Assembly (NCBI GenBank): GCA_029747015.1
Contig: JAKOGI010000053.1
Coordinates: forward strand, 747,501 to 811,500
Direction of reading: 5' to 3'
Source of the DNA: Carnegiea gigantea
Lineage: Eukaryota > Streptophyta > Magnoliopsida > Caryophyllales > Cactaceae
Length of the DNA: 64,000 bases
Of this stretch, positions 12,690 through 24,667 are shown one piece after another. Each line of letters begins with the position of its first letter. Within the stretch, counting starts at the first letter, position 1. The notes under the pieces were generated by a model that was not told the origin of the DNA, did not search any database, and saw only the letters and a list, made by a program, of their open reading frames with translations. The position numbers and the translations under genes were made by a program.

Positions 12690-14790
12690 GGATTGGTGAG
12701 GCATGCTTTCAAAGGGTGGCATTTCTATGGATCAATCCAAGGTTGAGACAATCAAGTCATGAACTACTCTCAGCTTCAACACTGAAGTTAAGAAGCTTTC
12801 ACGATCTTGATACTTTTTTATAGGATAATCATCAATGGCTTTGGTGCCCTCATTGCCCCAACCACCAAATGCATGACGAAGGGTTCATTTGAGTGGGATA
12901 AGGTTGTCTAAGCCATGTGAAGCATAGGTCTAACCTCTTCCCAACTTTGATCAAGTGTTTGAGATTGATTGTGATGCAGGTGAAGTGATAATAGGGGTTG
13001 TCCTTACATAAAGCCAATGCCCCATTGTCTGCTTTAATGAGAAATTCAATGGCTTAAGGAAGAACTACTCTATACCTAACAAAGAATTCTATATATGATT
13101 TGATAAGACCCCTTGATTATTGGTCACATTATTTACGGTCAAGGTAGTTTGCACGCCATTTAGACCATGAGGGTCTAAACCACTTGAATGGCCAATATAA
13201 GCTCAATTTAAGGTGTCCTAAATAGGTGGAGCTCTTGTAAAAATTTCTCCTTTGTAGCAAAACACTACGGCTCTGTTTGGTCATTAGAATATTTGGTGGA
13301 AAGAAAAGTTGAAGGGGAAAAAATGTGAAAGAAAAAAAAGTAGGGACAAAATGAGTTTTTTTTCCTCTTGTTTGGATTGAGGAAAAAATGTAAGAATTTG
13401 GAAGAGAAATTTAAACATGGATGATCTACTTGAGTCATGTTGATGTCATCTAAGTCATGTGAGGTTGGAAGAGGTTATAAATTTTCCTCAAACTTTTCTC
13501 ACAATTTTATGAGGAAATTTTTATCACTTGTTTCTAGCAATTTTTTCACTTAACTTTTCCCGATATTTTTTTTTGTGATTTTCTCTAAACCAAACACAAA
13601 AAAAAAAACAACTTTCCTAAATTTTTTTCTTTCCATCAAATTTTTCAAGGTCCAAACAGAGTCTACAAGTGGTCTGCAAGCACTCTACTTGCTATATGGC
13701 GGAGAGCTAGTTTCATCAAGATTTGCTTACCCCATCGCCTATTCCAAATGATCACTATGAGAGTGTAAGCACAGACTTCATATTCACTCTCCCTAGGATT
13801 CAATGGTACATAGATTCCATCATGTTCATATGGTATATCGATTCTCTAAGATGGTTCATTTCATTCCTGTTGAAAAGAGTAATGATGCTTCTCATGTGGC
13901 CTCCCTCTGCGTCAAATAGGTTGTTAAGCTACATGAGATTCGTAATAGCATTGTTTAAGACTAGGGTATTACGTTCATTAGTCACTTTTTGGAGGTGTTT
14001 ATGGCAACTCCGAGGCAACAAGCTCCTTCAAAGCAACTTCCACCATCCTCTAACTGATGGTCAAATCAAGGTCACCAACAACACCCTTGTCATATTGCTT
14101 AAGGATTTGACACATAAGAACATCAAATAATGGGACCTCAAACTCCCACATGTTGAGTTTGCTTATAACTGCATTCTTTCTTTTGTTGTAGCTCACTGGC
14201 CTTTTGTGTCAAGCTCCTTCAAAACCCATACCACTTCCTCTTGCATCTAGAGCAAGCTATGAGGCTAAAGGGAGAGCAAGAGAGATGAATAAGCCTTACT
14301 AACAAATTAGAGCCAAGATTGGAAGAGTTAATGAAATGACAATGCTAAATTAAAGGGACTTAGGCTATTTGCACTTAAGGAAGAAAATATTCCACTAAAA
14401 GAAGCTTATGTCAAGACAGAATGGTCCTTTGAAGGTCCTTGAGAAGATAAACTATAATGCATACCAACCAGAATTCCCGGGTGATATGGATGTGTCATCT
14501 ACCTTTAATATAGGTGATTTTGCACCTTATATAGAGGATGAAAATGATGATTTGAAGGCAAATCACAATCAGAAAGGGGAGGATAAAGCAATAGTTTTGT
14601 CAATTCCCGTTCAAAAACACCCTAGAGCCTTCCTTAGTGCTTAAAGACTTAAATGCAAGGAGATTGATCCACGTACCAATTTAGAGCTCCAATTCAAGGT
14701 TTCTCCTAAAAGTTTAGGAAAGTTTTCCCTCCTCATTTGGTAAGGCCAAGACGCCTAAATCCACGACAAGAATAAAAGAAGCTCAAAACC
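12690..14790 (+). pseudogene. Ty3-gypsy pol fragment (end of RT, RNase H, integrase, post-integrase region)
   Basis: The plus strand keeps recognisable blocks in order. The RT connection is near 12730-12890 (MDQSKVETIKS, then GALIAPTTKCMTKGSFEW). RNase H is near 12960-13080 (FEIDCDAGEVIIGVVLT, then CFNEKFNGLRKNYS). The integrase core is at 13723-14130 (YESVSTDFIFTLPR, HPLTDGQIKVTNNTL). A block follows at about 14130-14200 (LKLPHVEFAYNC). The C-terminal region is at 14408-14644 (NGPLKVLEKINYNAY, DVSSTFNIGDFAPYIEDE). Stops, frameshifts and a MITE at 13269-13663 break it. No LTR or gag can be tied to it. The conserved KINYNAY and SSTFNIGD wording points to a chromovirus-like element. Confidence 0.8.
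13269..13663. mobile_element. Small non-autonomous DNA transposon (MITE) inside gypsy pol
   Basis: The element begins GGCTCTGTTTGGTC and ends GTCCAAACAGAGTC, so the ends are inverted repeats with one mismatch over 12 bases. The interior is AT-rich with no coding potential. CTAC occurs just outside both ends (13265-13268 and 13662-13665), a possible remnant of the target duplication. It separates the RNase H and integrase blocks, so it inserted into an already present gypsy copy. Confidence 0.7.
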
Positions 14791-14799
14791 AAAGCTTTG

Positions 14800-16630
14800 G
14801 TCCCCTTAGTAACATTGACCAATGCACCAGTCTGAGTTTGAGACAACTTTTGCCTATACTCCATATAATATGAACAAGCCAAGGTTATTATGGCCTAAGT
14901 TCAAATTTAATGAGTGATCTTTCACATGATCAAGTTGTGAAGAAATTGAAGTTCAGTTTGTTCTTCAAATCAGCCAAAGAATTCGGGTATGCAAACTGGG
15001 CAGAATTCAAGTGCTAAGGCAATACATCTCCATCTTTTGTGTAATACTTCCCTAATTCATTTTACGTTTTTCTTTCCTTGATTACAAGGCAAAAATATTA
15101 TCAAGTTGGCTCCTAAAATTTGTCATCAAGGGTGCCGAGAGGCTGTTTTTAGCTAGGTCATTAATGGAGGAAATTACATTTCTCCTGGGTAAAGAACAAA
15201 GAGCAACTAGGAAGCTTTCTTGGCATTTTTGGCTATCCAAGGCTATGCAACTTGATTTTATTTTCCAACTGTTACATACTTTGTTCAGGTTGAGATCTTG
15301 TATTTTGTTGACACCTAATTTAATTTGAAGCTTAAGCAACCTAGGTGTCAACCACAGCTTGTATCTTCATCTAATTAGTTGTTTGTTGTGTATAACTTGA
15401 ATAGGTTTCGTCCCTTTTCCTTTTTCTAATTAGTGATTGTTGGGAGTAATCTAGAGTGGTTAGCGATTGCAATATGCTCACAACGAATGGGCTCTTAAAC
15501 AACTATTAACTACCTAAATTATTCCCTACTATAAGAACTAATTTTGATAAACAAATCTAATCCGGTTTCATTTTGAGTTTTCTAGTTTTGAATTTAAAAT
15601 ATTAAAAATCACAAGTGGGTGTTTGGAACTTTAGATAATGGATAATCTGTGAAAATGTTAAGGACTTTTGGACGATAATATATTGTACTTTTGGGAGCAT
15701 CGGATGATGATACTCTTAACTTTGAACTTGGACATCCTTGCACTGTATTGTCGACCTATTTACTGTTTCAATATGGAGACTGACTTTGAAGGTGTTTTAA
15801 CTCAAAGATGTAAGTGCATATTAAACAGATATAATTGCATACAGTTAAAGTTTCTTGCATTTTAAACATATACACTGCATAATATTATGAAATTGTTGCA
15901 TTACATCAAGTCAACACAACTTGGAATTTAGTCTCGATTCATAAACAATAGATAAACAGATACACTTTATAGACATCCAAGGTTCAAAATTCTCAGTGTT
16001 ATCGCCCAATACCTCCAAAGTATAGGATACTGTTGTCCAAAATCACAAACTTTTATTAGTTGCTTTATTCTCACTCTTGGACAATTAACTAGATACTACA
16101 AAAGTGTTACTCATGAAAACTTGGTTTTTGCTTGGAATTGGCAACAAAGAGTTAAATTCATAGTAATGAACCTGACTTGCTCCCTCTCCCCTTTTTTTGA
16201 ATCAGAGTCTTGAAAAGCTAAAAGCAGGATGAATCATTATTAGCATCTCTAAATATGTCGATTTCAATTAAGATAGTTGCAAATTGAAATCAAGTCCATG
16301 CAAATAGTTGTTTTCTGTCTAATTTCATATGGAGAGATTTATCTTATGTAATTAAAGGGCAATTAAAATTCCCCTACAACTACGTACTTTTAGGAGTCCG
16401 TAGAGTGTTAAGTTGAAAGGGGGTCAATATCATATTAGTTCTCATTTTCATATTTCTATTTTAACTAAAGTTCATCAATTATCGAAAAAAGATAGTCCTT
16501 ATTTAGCATAAGTCACAACTTATGTATCACTGCTAGAATATATCATCTTCTCAAGAAGATTAATTATCCTTTAATCATCTACAATTGATTAATTTGGTAA
16601 TTGTCCCATGTGATTTAACCGACAAGTCTA
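14800..16630. other. Intergenic, nothing recognised except a short inverted repeat
   Basis: AT-rich sequence without readable domains. An 11-base perfect inverted repeat lies at 15307-15352 (GTTGACACCTA and TAGGTGTCAAC with a 24-base loop). It could be a transposon end or chance. Confidence 0.4.
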
Positions 16631-16635
16631 CAACA

Positions 16636-17132
16636 TGTCTCATCAATGTGAAAGTGGATGTTGTCTAATATTGATAAAATTAAAAAAAATATAAAAGTGG
16701 GTGTTGTCCTACATTGGTAAAATTAAAGGGTTTCAGCATGTATAAGTTTGTGAATTACTCCATCCATTGTCAATTGGTTTTTGATTTGGAGTCTCATTTG
16801 AGCTTATATGCATAACTCTTTGTTTATAACCAAATTTATATAAAAAATCCAACATGATATCAGAGTGGGTTGCTCGATCTCGATTTGTCACCATTCTCGT
16901 TTGATTAAAATTATGTGTACGTGTTTGTCCTTGTTAGTAGCTCACACGTGAGGGGTTGTGTTGGAGTATGAAAGTGAGTGTTATCCCATACTAATAAAAT
17001 TAAAGGTTGGAGCATGTATATAAGCTTATGAGTTACTCCACCAATTGCCAATTGGTATTGAGTTGAAATCTTATTTGAACTTATATGTATGACTATTTGT
17101 TTAAGACCAAATTAATAACAAAAAATTTAACC
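16636..17132 (+). mobile_element. TRIM (terminal-repeat retrotransposon in miniature)
   Basis: Two related direct repeats of roughly 180-220 bp flank a short non-coding centre. The 5' copy is about 16636-16854 and the 3' copy about 16957-17132. Shared stretches include aaattaaagg, agcatgtata, gaattactcca and aattggt. A primer-binding-like TGATATCAGAGT lies at 16855-16866, directly after the 5' LTR. A purine tract (cgtgagggg) precedes the 3' LTR. The 5' LTR has an internal duplication of its first 40 bases or so (16649 and 16691). No protein is encoded, as expected for TRIMs. Confidence 0.7.
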
Positions 17133-19800
17133 GTTCCACACCGTGTAATGAGAATAATATAGGAACTTGTATTATCTTTATTTTTGCTTTTGTTTTGTCT
17201 GTAGGGTAAAACAGGAACATATAATAACAAGGAACATATTTTAAATCTTGATAATTAAGCACAATGTTCAAATCATACTAACTTGAAAAGATTAGGATTT
17301 TCATCAAAATAATTACAAAAAAGCTCTCATGAATTGTGATGAACAGTTCTTCGGCTATTTGACAGATAGTCTAAGGTTTAGTTAATGCATTTAGAACATG
17401 TGGTTTGTTTTGGTCCCACCCCCGTCCCCTCAAAAATTTTAAAAAAACGACTAGAAATCGAGCCATATTATCATATATTTGCTTTAACTAGCTAAGACCC
17501 GTTCGTTGTTTCGAGATTAAGTTTTTAGTTAGCTAAATAATATTTCAAAATTGTCATCGAATAGTTATTAGTTCGACATAAAGATGTCAATAAGTAAATA
17601 ACAAGTATTTCAATCCAACTCAAAGAATTGGTTTTGAGTCGCCATAACTAAATGAAGACGTGGTGCATCATCCATCGGCACCTGATACAAATCAAAGGCT
17701 TAGTAAAGTGTATGCATATTAGTTGGAGTCAAGTTTTCCATTCCAGTTCCTTGATGTGCCAAATAATCGCATCTAAAAAAACAAAGCAAAAACAAAAATA
17801 CAGAGATGTGAAAGTTAATGCCCTCCACATTCATCAAATCCGAAGCTATGTAATAGCAAACCCCATTTCGGATTCAAATACACAATTTCACCTGAAATGA
17901 TCGCAATGAGAAATTGCTCATTTTAATCAAAGAGTTTCCAAAGACAGTAATCATATACAAACGTTTAGAAAAAAGGGTGAATGAAAAAAACCAATACTAA
18001 TTCCTTGTTTTTCTCCTCTTTAAGGAATTATCAATGAATCAAATCAGTGAAGAGGGGCAACAACATTCGCTGACATTAACCATCCTAAAAATCAAACCAA
18101 ATACACCTTCATGCAGTAACAACATTCATATATCTCAGCCATTGTTGGGGGGGGGGGGATCTACATTCATGCCTTCCCCAGAATATGAATGGAGCAAATG
18201 TCTAATAGAATAGGATTCATCATCTTAGGACACTGCAGGCTTCACCCCCTTGGTTTGACTTGTTCTCTAATGAAATGCCACTTCATCCACAGTTGGATTG
18301 GAGGGGATATATGCATGGCGCCTTCAACACCTTCTACTTCCACCCCGCTTAGCTGCTGTTAATAACATTGATGTTAATGTGCATCCACCACCTTAGAGCT
18401 GCCAATACAAAATGTTTGATAAAAAAGATTCAAAAGTATCAATTAAACTCCACTAAGATACCCAAATTTTATGACCTAAAAGAAAGAATTTTACTACAGT
18501 GTGTTAGTAATAAAAAGCAAAATAAAAGAAGATAAAAAGAGGGGCTGGAGCAAATAGACCTCAAATATGAGAAGAACAACATCGGTCAACCAATTTCTCC
18601 TACTGCTACTACCAATTCACTGCCTTGTATTAACTAATTTCCCGATTCCTGCCTCAACTACAAATCCACCCCCCAAAGAAAATCCTGAACCCTCCTCTCG
18701 ATGTGGTGGGGGTGATAGAAATGGCTACTAAATTTGGTGGCAGATTATGTAGCTAGTTGGACATACTATTCCGAGAAGAGGCGTCTAATCTTATTATTGT
18801 TTTCTGTTTACCTTTGAAAAAAAAAATATAGGGGATAATTCTGTCAGCAGAGATGACAATAAACTTCTCACTGCTGCTCCCACTCTCGTTGCCAATACCC
18901 AGTTTCTCTCTGCTCACTCTACTTTGAAGAGCCGCATCTAGCTCATTCTTTGGCTAGTAACTTAAACCCAGATAATAATTTCGACCATAATGTTAAGCTA
19001 CATTCTTTGTCCTAACATAAAATGGCAAATTAAGATACAACTACAAAACGTGAATGCTCATATGATTACTTCGTAATTGAAGCCTTAAGCAATTAATTTC
19101 ATACATCTACCTAGCATTATTTTTCATATTGTACACTCATAAGATGTATGATGATCAAATATTTCAAAGTCATAAAAATGTCTTAGTTTCCCTTAAATCG
19201 AAGACGACATGTACGATAATCTTTCTGCATTCAAGTCATTCTCTTACGATCTCTTACATCTATACTATAATTCACGAACTCTTCAAGGCCACAATACATA
19301 CAAATAATATCAGTGAGATCTTAACTTAGTAGTTAATATTGAGATATTCGGTACCTTACATTTCAGGTTCGATTCCCCCTCTTTCATCATATTGTACTGT
19401 CATTTGTGACTTATATAGCCAAAAATAAAACATAAAATTAATTCCTACTATTATTAATCGATATAGGTAGTTTAACTATCTAACATATTAATTTAGATCT
19501 AACCAAAGTTCTGGAGTATGTCAAAGACTTTTTAACACTGCTTTGTATTGTTTAAACATACGGTTGAATATATTTCGGCTATTTAAATCAATTTAAAATT
19601 GAGTATATTTAGACTATCTAAATGAACCCAGTGAGGAGATAATCAGTAGCCAATAGGCTTGCAAAAGTTGGAGTCAAGTTGTTGTTGGTCCAATACGGGG
19701 TAGAACTCTTCCATTATAGATTTTCTGTATTCACAAGACTCGAATCCAAAACCTTACTTAAGAAGAATAAATGCTAACCCACCTGAACCAACTTATATTG
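17133..19800. other. Intergenic, no gene recognised
   Basis: AT-rich with scattered short repeats and a run of G near 18146-18159. No coherent reading frame, domain or terminal repeat was seen, apart from the possible SINE piece listed separately. Confidence 0.4.
19316..19390 (+). repeat. Possible tRNA-derived SINE fragment
   Basis: GGTTCGATTCC at 19366-19376 matches a polymerase III B box, preceded by an A-box-like cttagtagttaatattg. No clear element borders are visible, so this is a weak call. Confidence 0.25.
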
Positions 19801-19812
19801 ATGACTTTACTC

Positions 19813-20253
19813 TTGGCTTTGAATGTAAAAGGTCTAATAACGTAGATTGTCTACCAACTAATTAACATCAAGCAAGCTAACTTATAAGATGATGTAGTGA
19901 GAGTATAACGTAAAGTAAGGAGGGTAATGGTAAAAGCAATGGTTCACCAAACATACATTGTGACACAATATAGAGGATGGCGAAGCATCAATATATTATT
20001 GGCTGTGTTTACCATATAATGGGTAACAGCCAACGTTAAACAATGGCCCGAGAAATGCACTTATTGATCAAAAAAGAAATGCAATGAAGCTTCATTTTCT
20101 ATTTATAGTTACGTGTATAGGCTTAGTAAATAAGCCAAACAATCAATGATTTTGGGGGGTGCGGGTAAACGAAATGCATTAATTAGATTGAAGTTAGCTT
20201 GCTTGATGTTAATTTGTTGGTAGACAATCTACGTTATTAGACCTTTAAAGCCA
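19813..20253. repeat. Long inverted repeat (foldback) with about 60-bp arms
   Basis: The left arm 19813-19882 and the right arm 20192-20253 are reverse complements over about 60 bases, with about one mismatch and one small gap. The shared core includes taacgtagattgtctacca. The loop is about 310 bp, AT-rich and non-coding. It may be a foldback or MITE-like element; transcription would give a strong hairpin. Confidence 0.75.
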
Positions 20254-20824
20254 AAAATAATGATATTGACTACTTAAATAATGAATTGTGAATTGTACCC
20301 ACCAAGAAGAATTATCATGATACTGACTACTTAATAATAGAAGGGGATCGCCTCATGTTGTGGACTTTTACGCCATATTCACATAAGTCCGTGTCTCGAG
20401 TTTGAGAAATAGGGGAAAAAAGATTGAAGTTAATACTGGCTGATTTAAGCATTTTATCACTTTATTCTCCTTAAGATTTTGAGTTTGAGACTTATGATTT
20501 ATTAATAAAGAACATTTGCATTGGGAGAACATGCACACCATATTACAAAAATAGGTTGGGGTGACAAGTAAATGTAGGTAGTTACCAGCTGGTTTACTAC
20601 TCTCAAAAAGTTATTACTAAAGAACCAAATTTAAATGTCACCGACATTAAACCTTATTTTTTTAAAACACCAAAATATAAAGTTTGAACATAAGTCCTAC
20701 TACGTTACTTAAATCCTTGTTGCAACATTAATGCCCTGAAGTCTTAGGCCCTTTTTTTTTTGGGTTGGCATGTTCATGCTTTATTGAGTTGTTATGTATG
20801 TCACACGAGTGCCATGTGTCACAG
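20254..20824. other. Intergenic, nothing recognised
   Basis: AT-rich sequence between the inverted repeat and the next LTR element. A short near-repeat (attgactactta and actgactacttaa) occurs near 20260-20330. Confidence 0.35.
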
Positions 20825-20866
20825 GCCGCATTTGTGGAGAGTTCTATAACATAATGCTCTGAAATC

Positions 20867-20909
20867 TTCTGGAATGTGTTAGAACGTTCGAGAATGTTCT
20901 GGAACTTTC
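20867..20909. promoter_or_regulatory. Extended heat-shock-element-like array in the LTR
   Basis: Triplets alternate at exact 5-bp steps: TTC 20867, GAA 20872, a degenerate TGT at 20877, GAA 20882, TTC 20887, GAA 20892, TTC 20897, GAA 20902 and TTC 20907. Six consecutive units (20882-20909) are perfect, which fits the nGAAnnTTCn rule for heat shock factor sites. A decayed 10-bp repeat continues to about 20955. Heat response is inferred, not shown. Confidence 0.7.
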
Positions 20910-21127
20910 TAGGGCGCTCTAGAGTCTTCTAGACTGTTCTAAAATCTTGTAGAGTGACTAGAACCTTGAACAGTATCTTATAACCTTCTAGTACAGGATA
21001 TTTTAGAATATTTCAAACTATTCTACATGTGTGTAGTATATTGGATATTTATATAGAACATTCTAAATGTGTAATAATAACCGTAGGATCAAGTCGATCT
21101 CCACTATTTATTGAGGAGGTGGATGCA

Positions 21128-21135
21128 TATATATA
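21128..21135 (+). promoter_or_regulatory. TATA box of the 5' LTR
   Basis: TATATATA followed by ccccaaggg is conserved at the same place in the 3' LTR (about 23573-23590). It lies roughly 220 bp downstream of the heat-shock-like array. Confidence 0.6.
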
Positions 21136-21209
21136 CCCCCAAGGGAATTCATCTGTACATCAAGTCATTGCAAGGATTCCAAGTGCAATACAAAGTATCC
21201 TTTCAAACT

Positions 21210-21242
21210 GTCTCTCTCTCTCTCTGTCTCTCTCTCTCTCTC
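21210..21242 (+). repeat. CT microsatellite in the LTR
   Basis: A (CT)n run with one gt interruption. The 3' LTR has a matching run at about 23650-23682. Confidence 0.85.
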
Positions 21243-21402
21243 TAAGTTCTCTTAAGTGTGCGTGTGGTTGCGTGCTTACTTAGCCTCTTATGTCTAAGTT
21301 AAGCAACCATCAAGGCTTACTTGCAAACTAGAAAGGGTTCCAAGTGATTTTGCTAGCGCCGTATGGGCTTGAGTTTGAGTGAAATTATCAAGCCACGGCA
21401 GT

Positions 21403-21414
21403 TGGTATCAGAGC
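21403..21414 (+). other. Primer-binding site (initiator tRNA-Met)
   Basis: A perfect TGGTATCAGAGC lies 12 bases after the 5' LTR end. Confidence 0.85.
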
Positions 21415-21433
21415 CTTCTTATTCGGGATATCA

Positions 21434-23045
21434 TGGCTTCAAGCATGACCGATCCCAAACCTCAACAAGGTGGCAAGCAGGGAGAAGAGAAGGCCAAGAA
21501 CAATTATGGTCCTTGTGGAGGATAGGCTTGCGGACTTCAACACCACCTTGTCCACCCTAACGGGTAGGGTAGAGGACATGGACAAATACATTAAGAAGCT
21601 CGAGTTTATAGGGGACTTTGATGAGCTTCGCAAGGAGGTGCAAACGGCTATGAGCTCAGTAGTATCCGCCATCAACAAGGAGATTCAAGCCCTTCGAGCA
21701 TCGGAGGCCGCCAAGGATGGCGCACTCTAAGTGTGCAAGGCTGAGATTGTAGGCTTGCAAAGCCGAGGTTGAGACATATAAGGCAAGGATCGAGACCCTT
21801 GAGGCTCAACTGGAGGTGTGCATAGCCGCAATGTCCAACGGTGGAGTCGTCTAAGTATCCACCGCTCTAAAAGGGAATGCACCAAGACCTCATGCTTTCT
21901 ACGGGGCTGGGAATGCAAGGGAGATAGACAACTTCCTTTGGGAACTCGAAGTGTGCTTCGGGGCAATGGGCATATGCTTAAAAGGTGACCAATGGTGCCT
22001 TTTCTCTTAAGGATGTTGCATTTGTTTAGTGGCGTCGCAGGTGTGACAATGTCCGGCGAGGATCTGGTCCTATCAACACATGGGATGGGTTCAAGAGGGA
22101 ACTCAAGAAGCAGTTCTATCTAGAGGATGCTCAACAAGAGGCTAGGGCCAAACTTTAATGCCTTTAGCACAAGGGCAGTTAAGTTCAGTAGTATGTTAAG
22201 GAGTTCCAAGCATAAGAGAACACAATGCACTCTTCTGTTCCCTCAATGACCTTCAGGGATAGGCGAAGACGAAGTTGACGAGGTGAGGAGTGGAAGACCT
22301 TACATTAGCAATTATCGCCACCGAGTCACTCATCGAGTTTAAGAGGGAGTCCTCAAAGCTATGAGGCAAGAAGACCCACGATGATAGTGACAATGACGGA
22401 GACCGAGATAAATCACCTAGGTGAGATAAGCCAACATCATTCAAGGACAAGGGAAGGGACGAGATTGATGAGACACTGAAGAAGTACTCATGCTTCCTTT
22501 GCAACGAGCTTCATCGAGTTTTCGAATGCCTGAAGCGAGGGAAACTTGTTGTGCTTGTGATAGAACAGGAGAGGTATGAAGAGAAAACAGGTATTGCCTC
22601 GATATTGCTCCTAAGTATCATCCAATCTAAGGGGCAAACTAGTGACCGCATGTATGTAGAGAATGAAGTCAGAGATAAGAAACTCCAAGCTACGGTGGAC
22701 GTGAGAGCAGACAACGTGTATATGGCGAAAGAACTCGCCGATGAAATTAGCCTACCTTACAAAAAGGAAAAGGCTATGTGAAGGGAGTTAATGCAAAGAG
22801 TCTTCCAATCCATGGAGTAGCTCGAGGGATAGAATGGAGAGCTACAGCCGACATAACCGTCACTCCTCTTGATGATCGGAAGTTCTATCCAGGAATGGAC
22901 TTCCTCAATAAGGTGAAAGCCGTTCTAGCTCCCAATGCTAGCACCATGTTCATCACAAACAATGGGCAAGCTCATGCAATACCTATACATAGGAAGCTGA
23001 GAAGGGAATGCTACCTGCCCTTCCATTCACGTGGAGTAAGGAGGT
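21434..23045 (+). pseudogene. Gag with zinc finger plus protease remnant
   Basis: The likely start is ATG 21434 (MASSMTDPKPQQ), after which the frame shifts. A coiled-coil-prone N-terminal part follows at 21470-21728 (RLADFNTTLSTL, EAAKDG). The Gag core lies at about 21880-22200 (NAREIDNFLWELEVCFGAMG, then FKRELKKQF). A CCHC-like knuckle is near 22487-22530 (CFLCNELHRVFEC). The protease-like part runs from about 22620 to 23045 (MYVENEV, ELADEI, VARGIEW, PLDDRKF). The position of the usual D-T/S-G-A active site reads DVRA at about 22698-22709, so the enzyme would be dead. There are several frameshifts and stops. No polymerase domain follows before the 3' LTR. Confidence 0.7.
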
Positions 23046-23249
23046 AGGCCACTTGCCCTTAAAAGGGATGAGAGGCCCGAGTGTGTCATGCCTCCAACAT
23101 CACTTGTGAAGTTGGCAAGGAGAAAACGGGCTATAACGAGGATAGGATGCAAGCGCACAAATTAAGGATTGATGTGCTGAGCAGTTAAATACAACACATA
23201 AACCTAACCAAGCAGAAGAGACGCCTCTTGGGGATAAGTTAACTTAAGA

Positions 23250-23647
23250 GCCGCGTTTCTGAAGTGTTCTAGAACATTTCAGAATCGTCCATAATGCTCT
23301 AGAATCTTCTGAAATATGCTAAAATGTTCGAAATGTTCCAGAACTTTCTGGGGGTACTTTAGAGGCTTCTAAACTGTTTTAGAGCCTTCTAGAGTAACTA
23401 GGACCTTGTGGAGTATCTTGGAACCTTCTAGGTTGTATTAGGATATTCTAGAATGCTCAACACTATTCTATATGTGTGAAGTATCTTGGATATTTGGATA
23501 GAATATTCTAGATGTGTAATAATAACTGTAGGATCAAATAGATATTCACTATTCATTGAGGAAGTGGATGTGTATATATACCCCCAAGGGGCTTATTTGT
23601 ACATCAAGCCATTGAAAGTATTCTAAGCGCAATACAAAGTACCCTCC

Positions 23648-23683
<36 letters not shown>

Positions 23684-23822
23684 ATTTAAGTCCTCTTAAG
23701 TGTATGCGCATTCAGCTTCTCAAGTCTAAGTTAAGCAACCATCAAGGCATGCTAGTAAACTAGGAAGGGTTTTGAGTGAGTTTGCTAGCACTGCATGGGC
23801 TTGAATTTGAGTGAAATTATCA
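23250..23822 (+). repeat. 3' LTR of the gag-protease-only element
   Basis: Aligned with the 5' LTR. It ends GAAATTATCA. Its heat-shock-like array is more decayed but keeps the 10-bp period from about 23261 to 23345. Confidence 0.8.
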
Positions 23823-24667
23823 ACTCTGACATATGTTATTGTGTGACAATTATCCATAGTTTAACATTCAAACTGTTGACCCCCCAACCCCCCAAAAAAG
23901 GCTTCTAGAATATTCATCAACCACCAACTTTGAATAATGTTCATCATTTGCGATGCCATTTTGGTATGTTAATATGCTAATGGTTATGCTACCCTTCTTT
24001 ATTGCGGGCTTTTCTCAAAGGGAAAAACATACTGTACTCACTATATACAGACAAACTTAAGAATCTAATAATGTTTTTTTGGGGTGCAGATGAGGAGCAA
24101 ATGACTGATGTAGGCAGGAGTTAAACCCAAGTGTCTATTAACAACTTCTAAAGACTTTATCGGTTGAGCTAACTAATACCCACGAGAATCTAATAGTTTT
24201 TTTGTACTTTTTATTTTTATTTTCTACATGAGGAGACATAAATATTTAAATAAATAGAATTTAAACTTGATACCGTATACCTAAGTTTAAATCCCACCTA
24301 TATCAACATTTGAGCATTATTGGCATTAAAAATGAAATGAAGCACATTGAAATAGCAAATCTTACAATTTGATAAATTGCACCCATATACATGTCATATG
24401 TTTTTGGATACGTATGAAATGAAGGTGTTTCATATTAGGAACTTTTTTTATAGCTAAGATTTTTTCTTCCCAATAAGAATACTAATCAAGACAAATGGCA
24501 CATTTAGAAGATGGAAAGAAAACCCTAGCTAAAACGAAAAAAGCTCCCATGCAATTGTAAAGATAGATTTAATAACAAGACTCACAATCTCAGGGGCAAA
24601 TATTGCTACTAATACATAAGAAACTGAGATCTAAATGAGTCATCCACACTTGGTTCCTAACAATGAT
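23823..24667. other. Intergenic, nothing recognised
   Basis: AT-rich DNA with no reading frame or terminal repeats I can support. Confidence 0.35.

Larger units (their letters stand above)
20825..21390 (+). repeat. 5' LTR of the gag-protease-only element
   Basis: About 566 bp, alignable throughout with 23250-23822. In order it holds a 10-bp-period TTCTAGAA-type array, a TATA box with a ccccc tail (21128), a CT microsatellite (21210-21242) and a 3' end reading GAAATTATCA. Confidence 0.8.
20825..23822 (+). mobile_element. Gag-protease-only LTR retrotransposon (TR-GAG-like), decayed
   Basis: Two direct LTRs (20825-21390 and 23250-23822) enclose about 1.86 kb. The order is primer-binding site, gag, zinc finger and protease remnant, with no reverse transcriptase, RNase H or integrase. 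This matches what is known as a TR-GAG, a non-autonomous element that would need polymerase from another source. The LTRs have diverged clearly and the coding region has many breaks, so the insertion is old. The 5' edge is set where the LTRs start to align (gccgc); no target duplication could be confirmed. Confidence 0.75.

Noticed and set aside
15082..15351. 89-residue minus-strand frame
   Set aside because: Not similar to any family I recognise and without promoter or neighbouring coding signal; treated as chance.
24120..24180. tRNA-like wording (cggttgagctaact)
   Set aside because: No cloverleaf can be drawn and no B box follows; not called as a tRNA.
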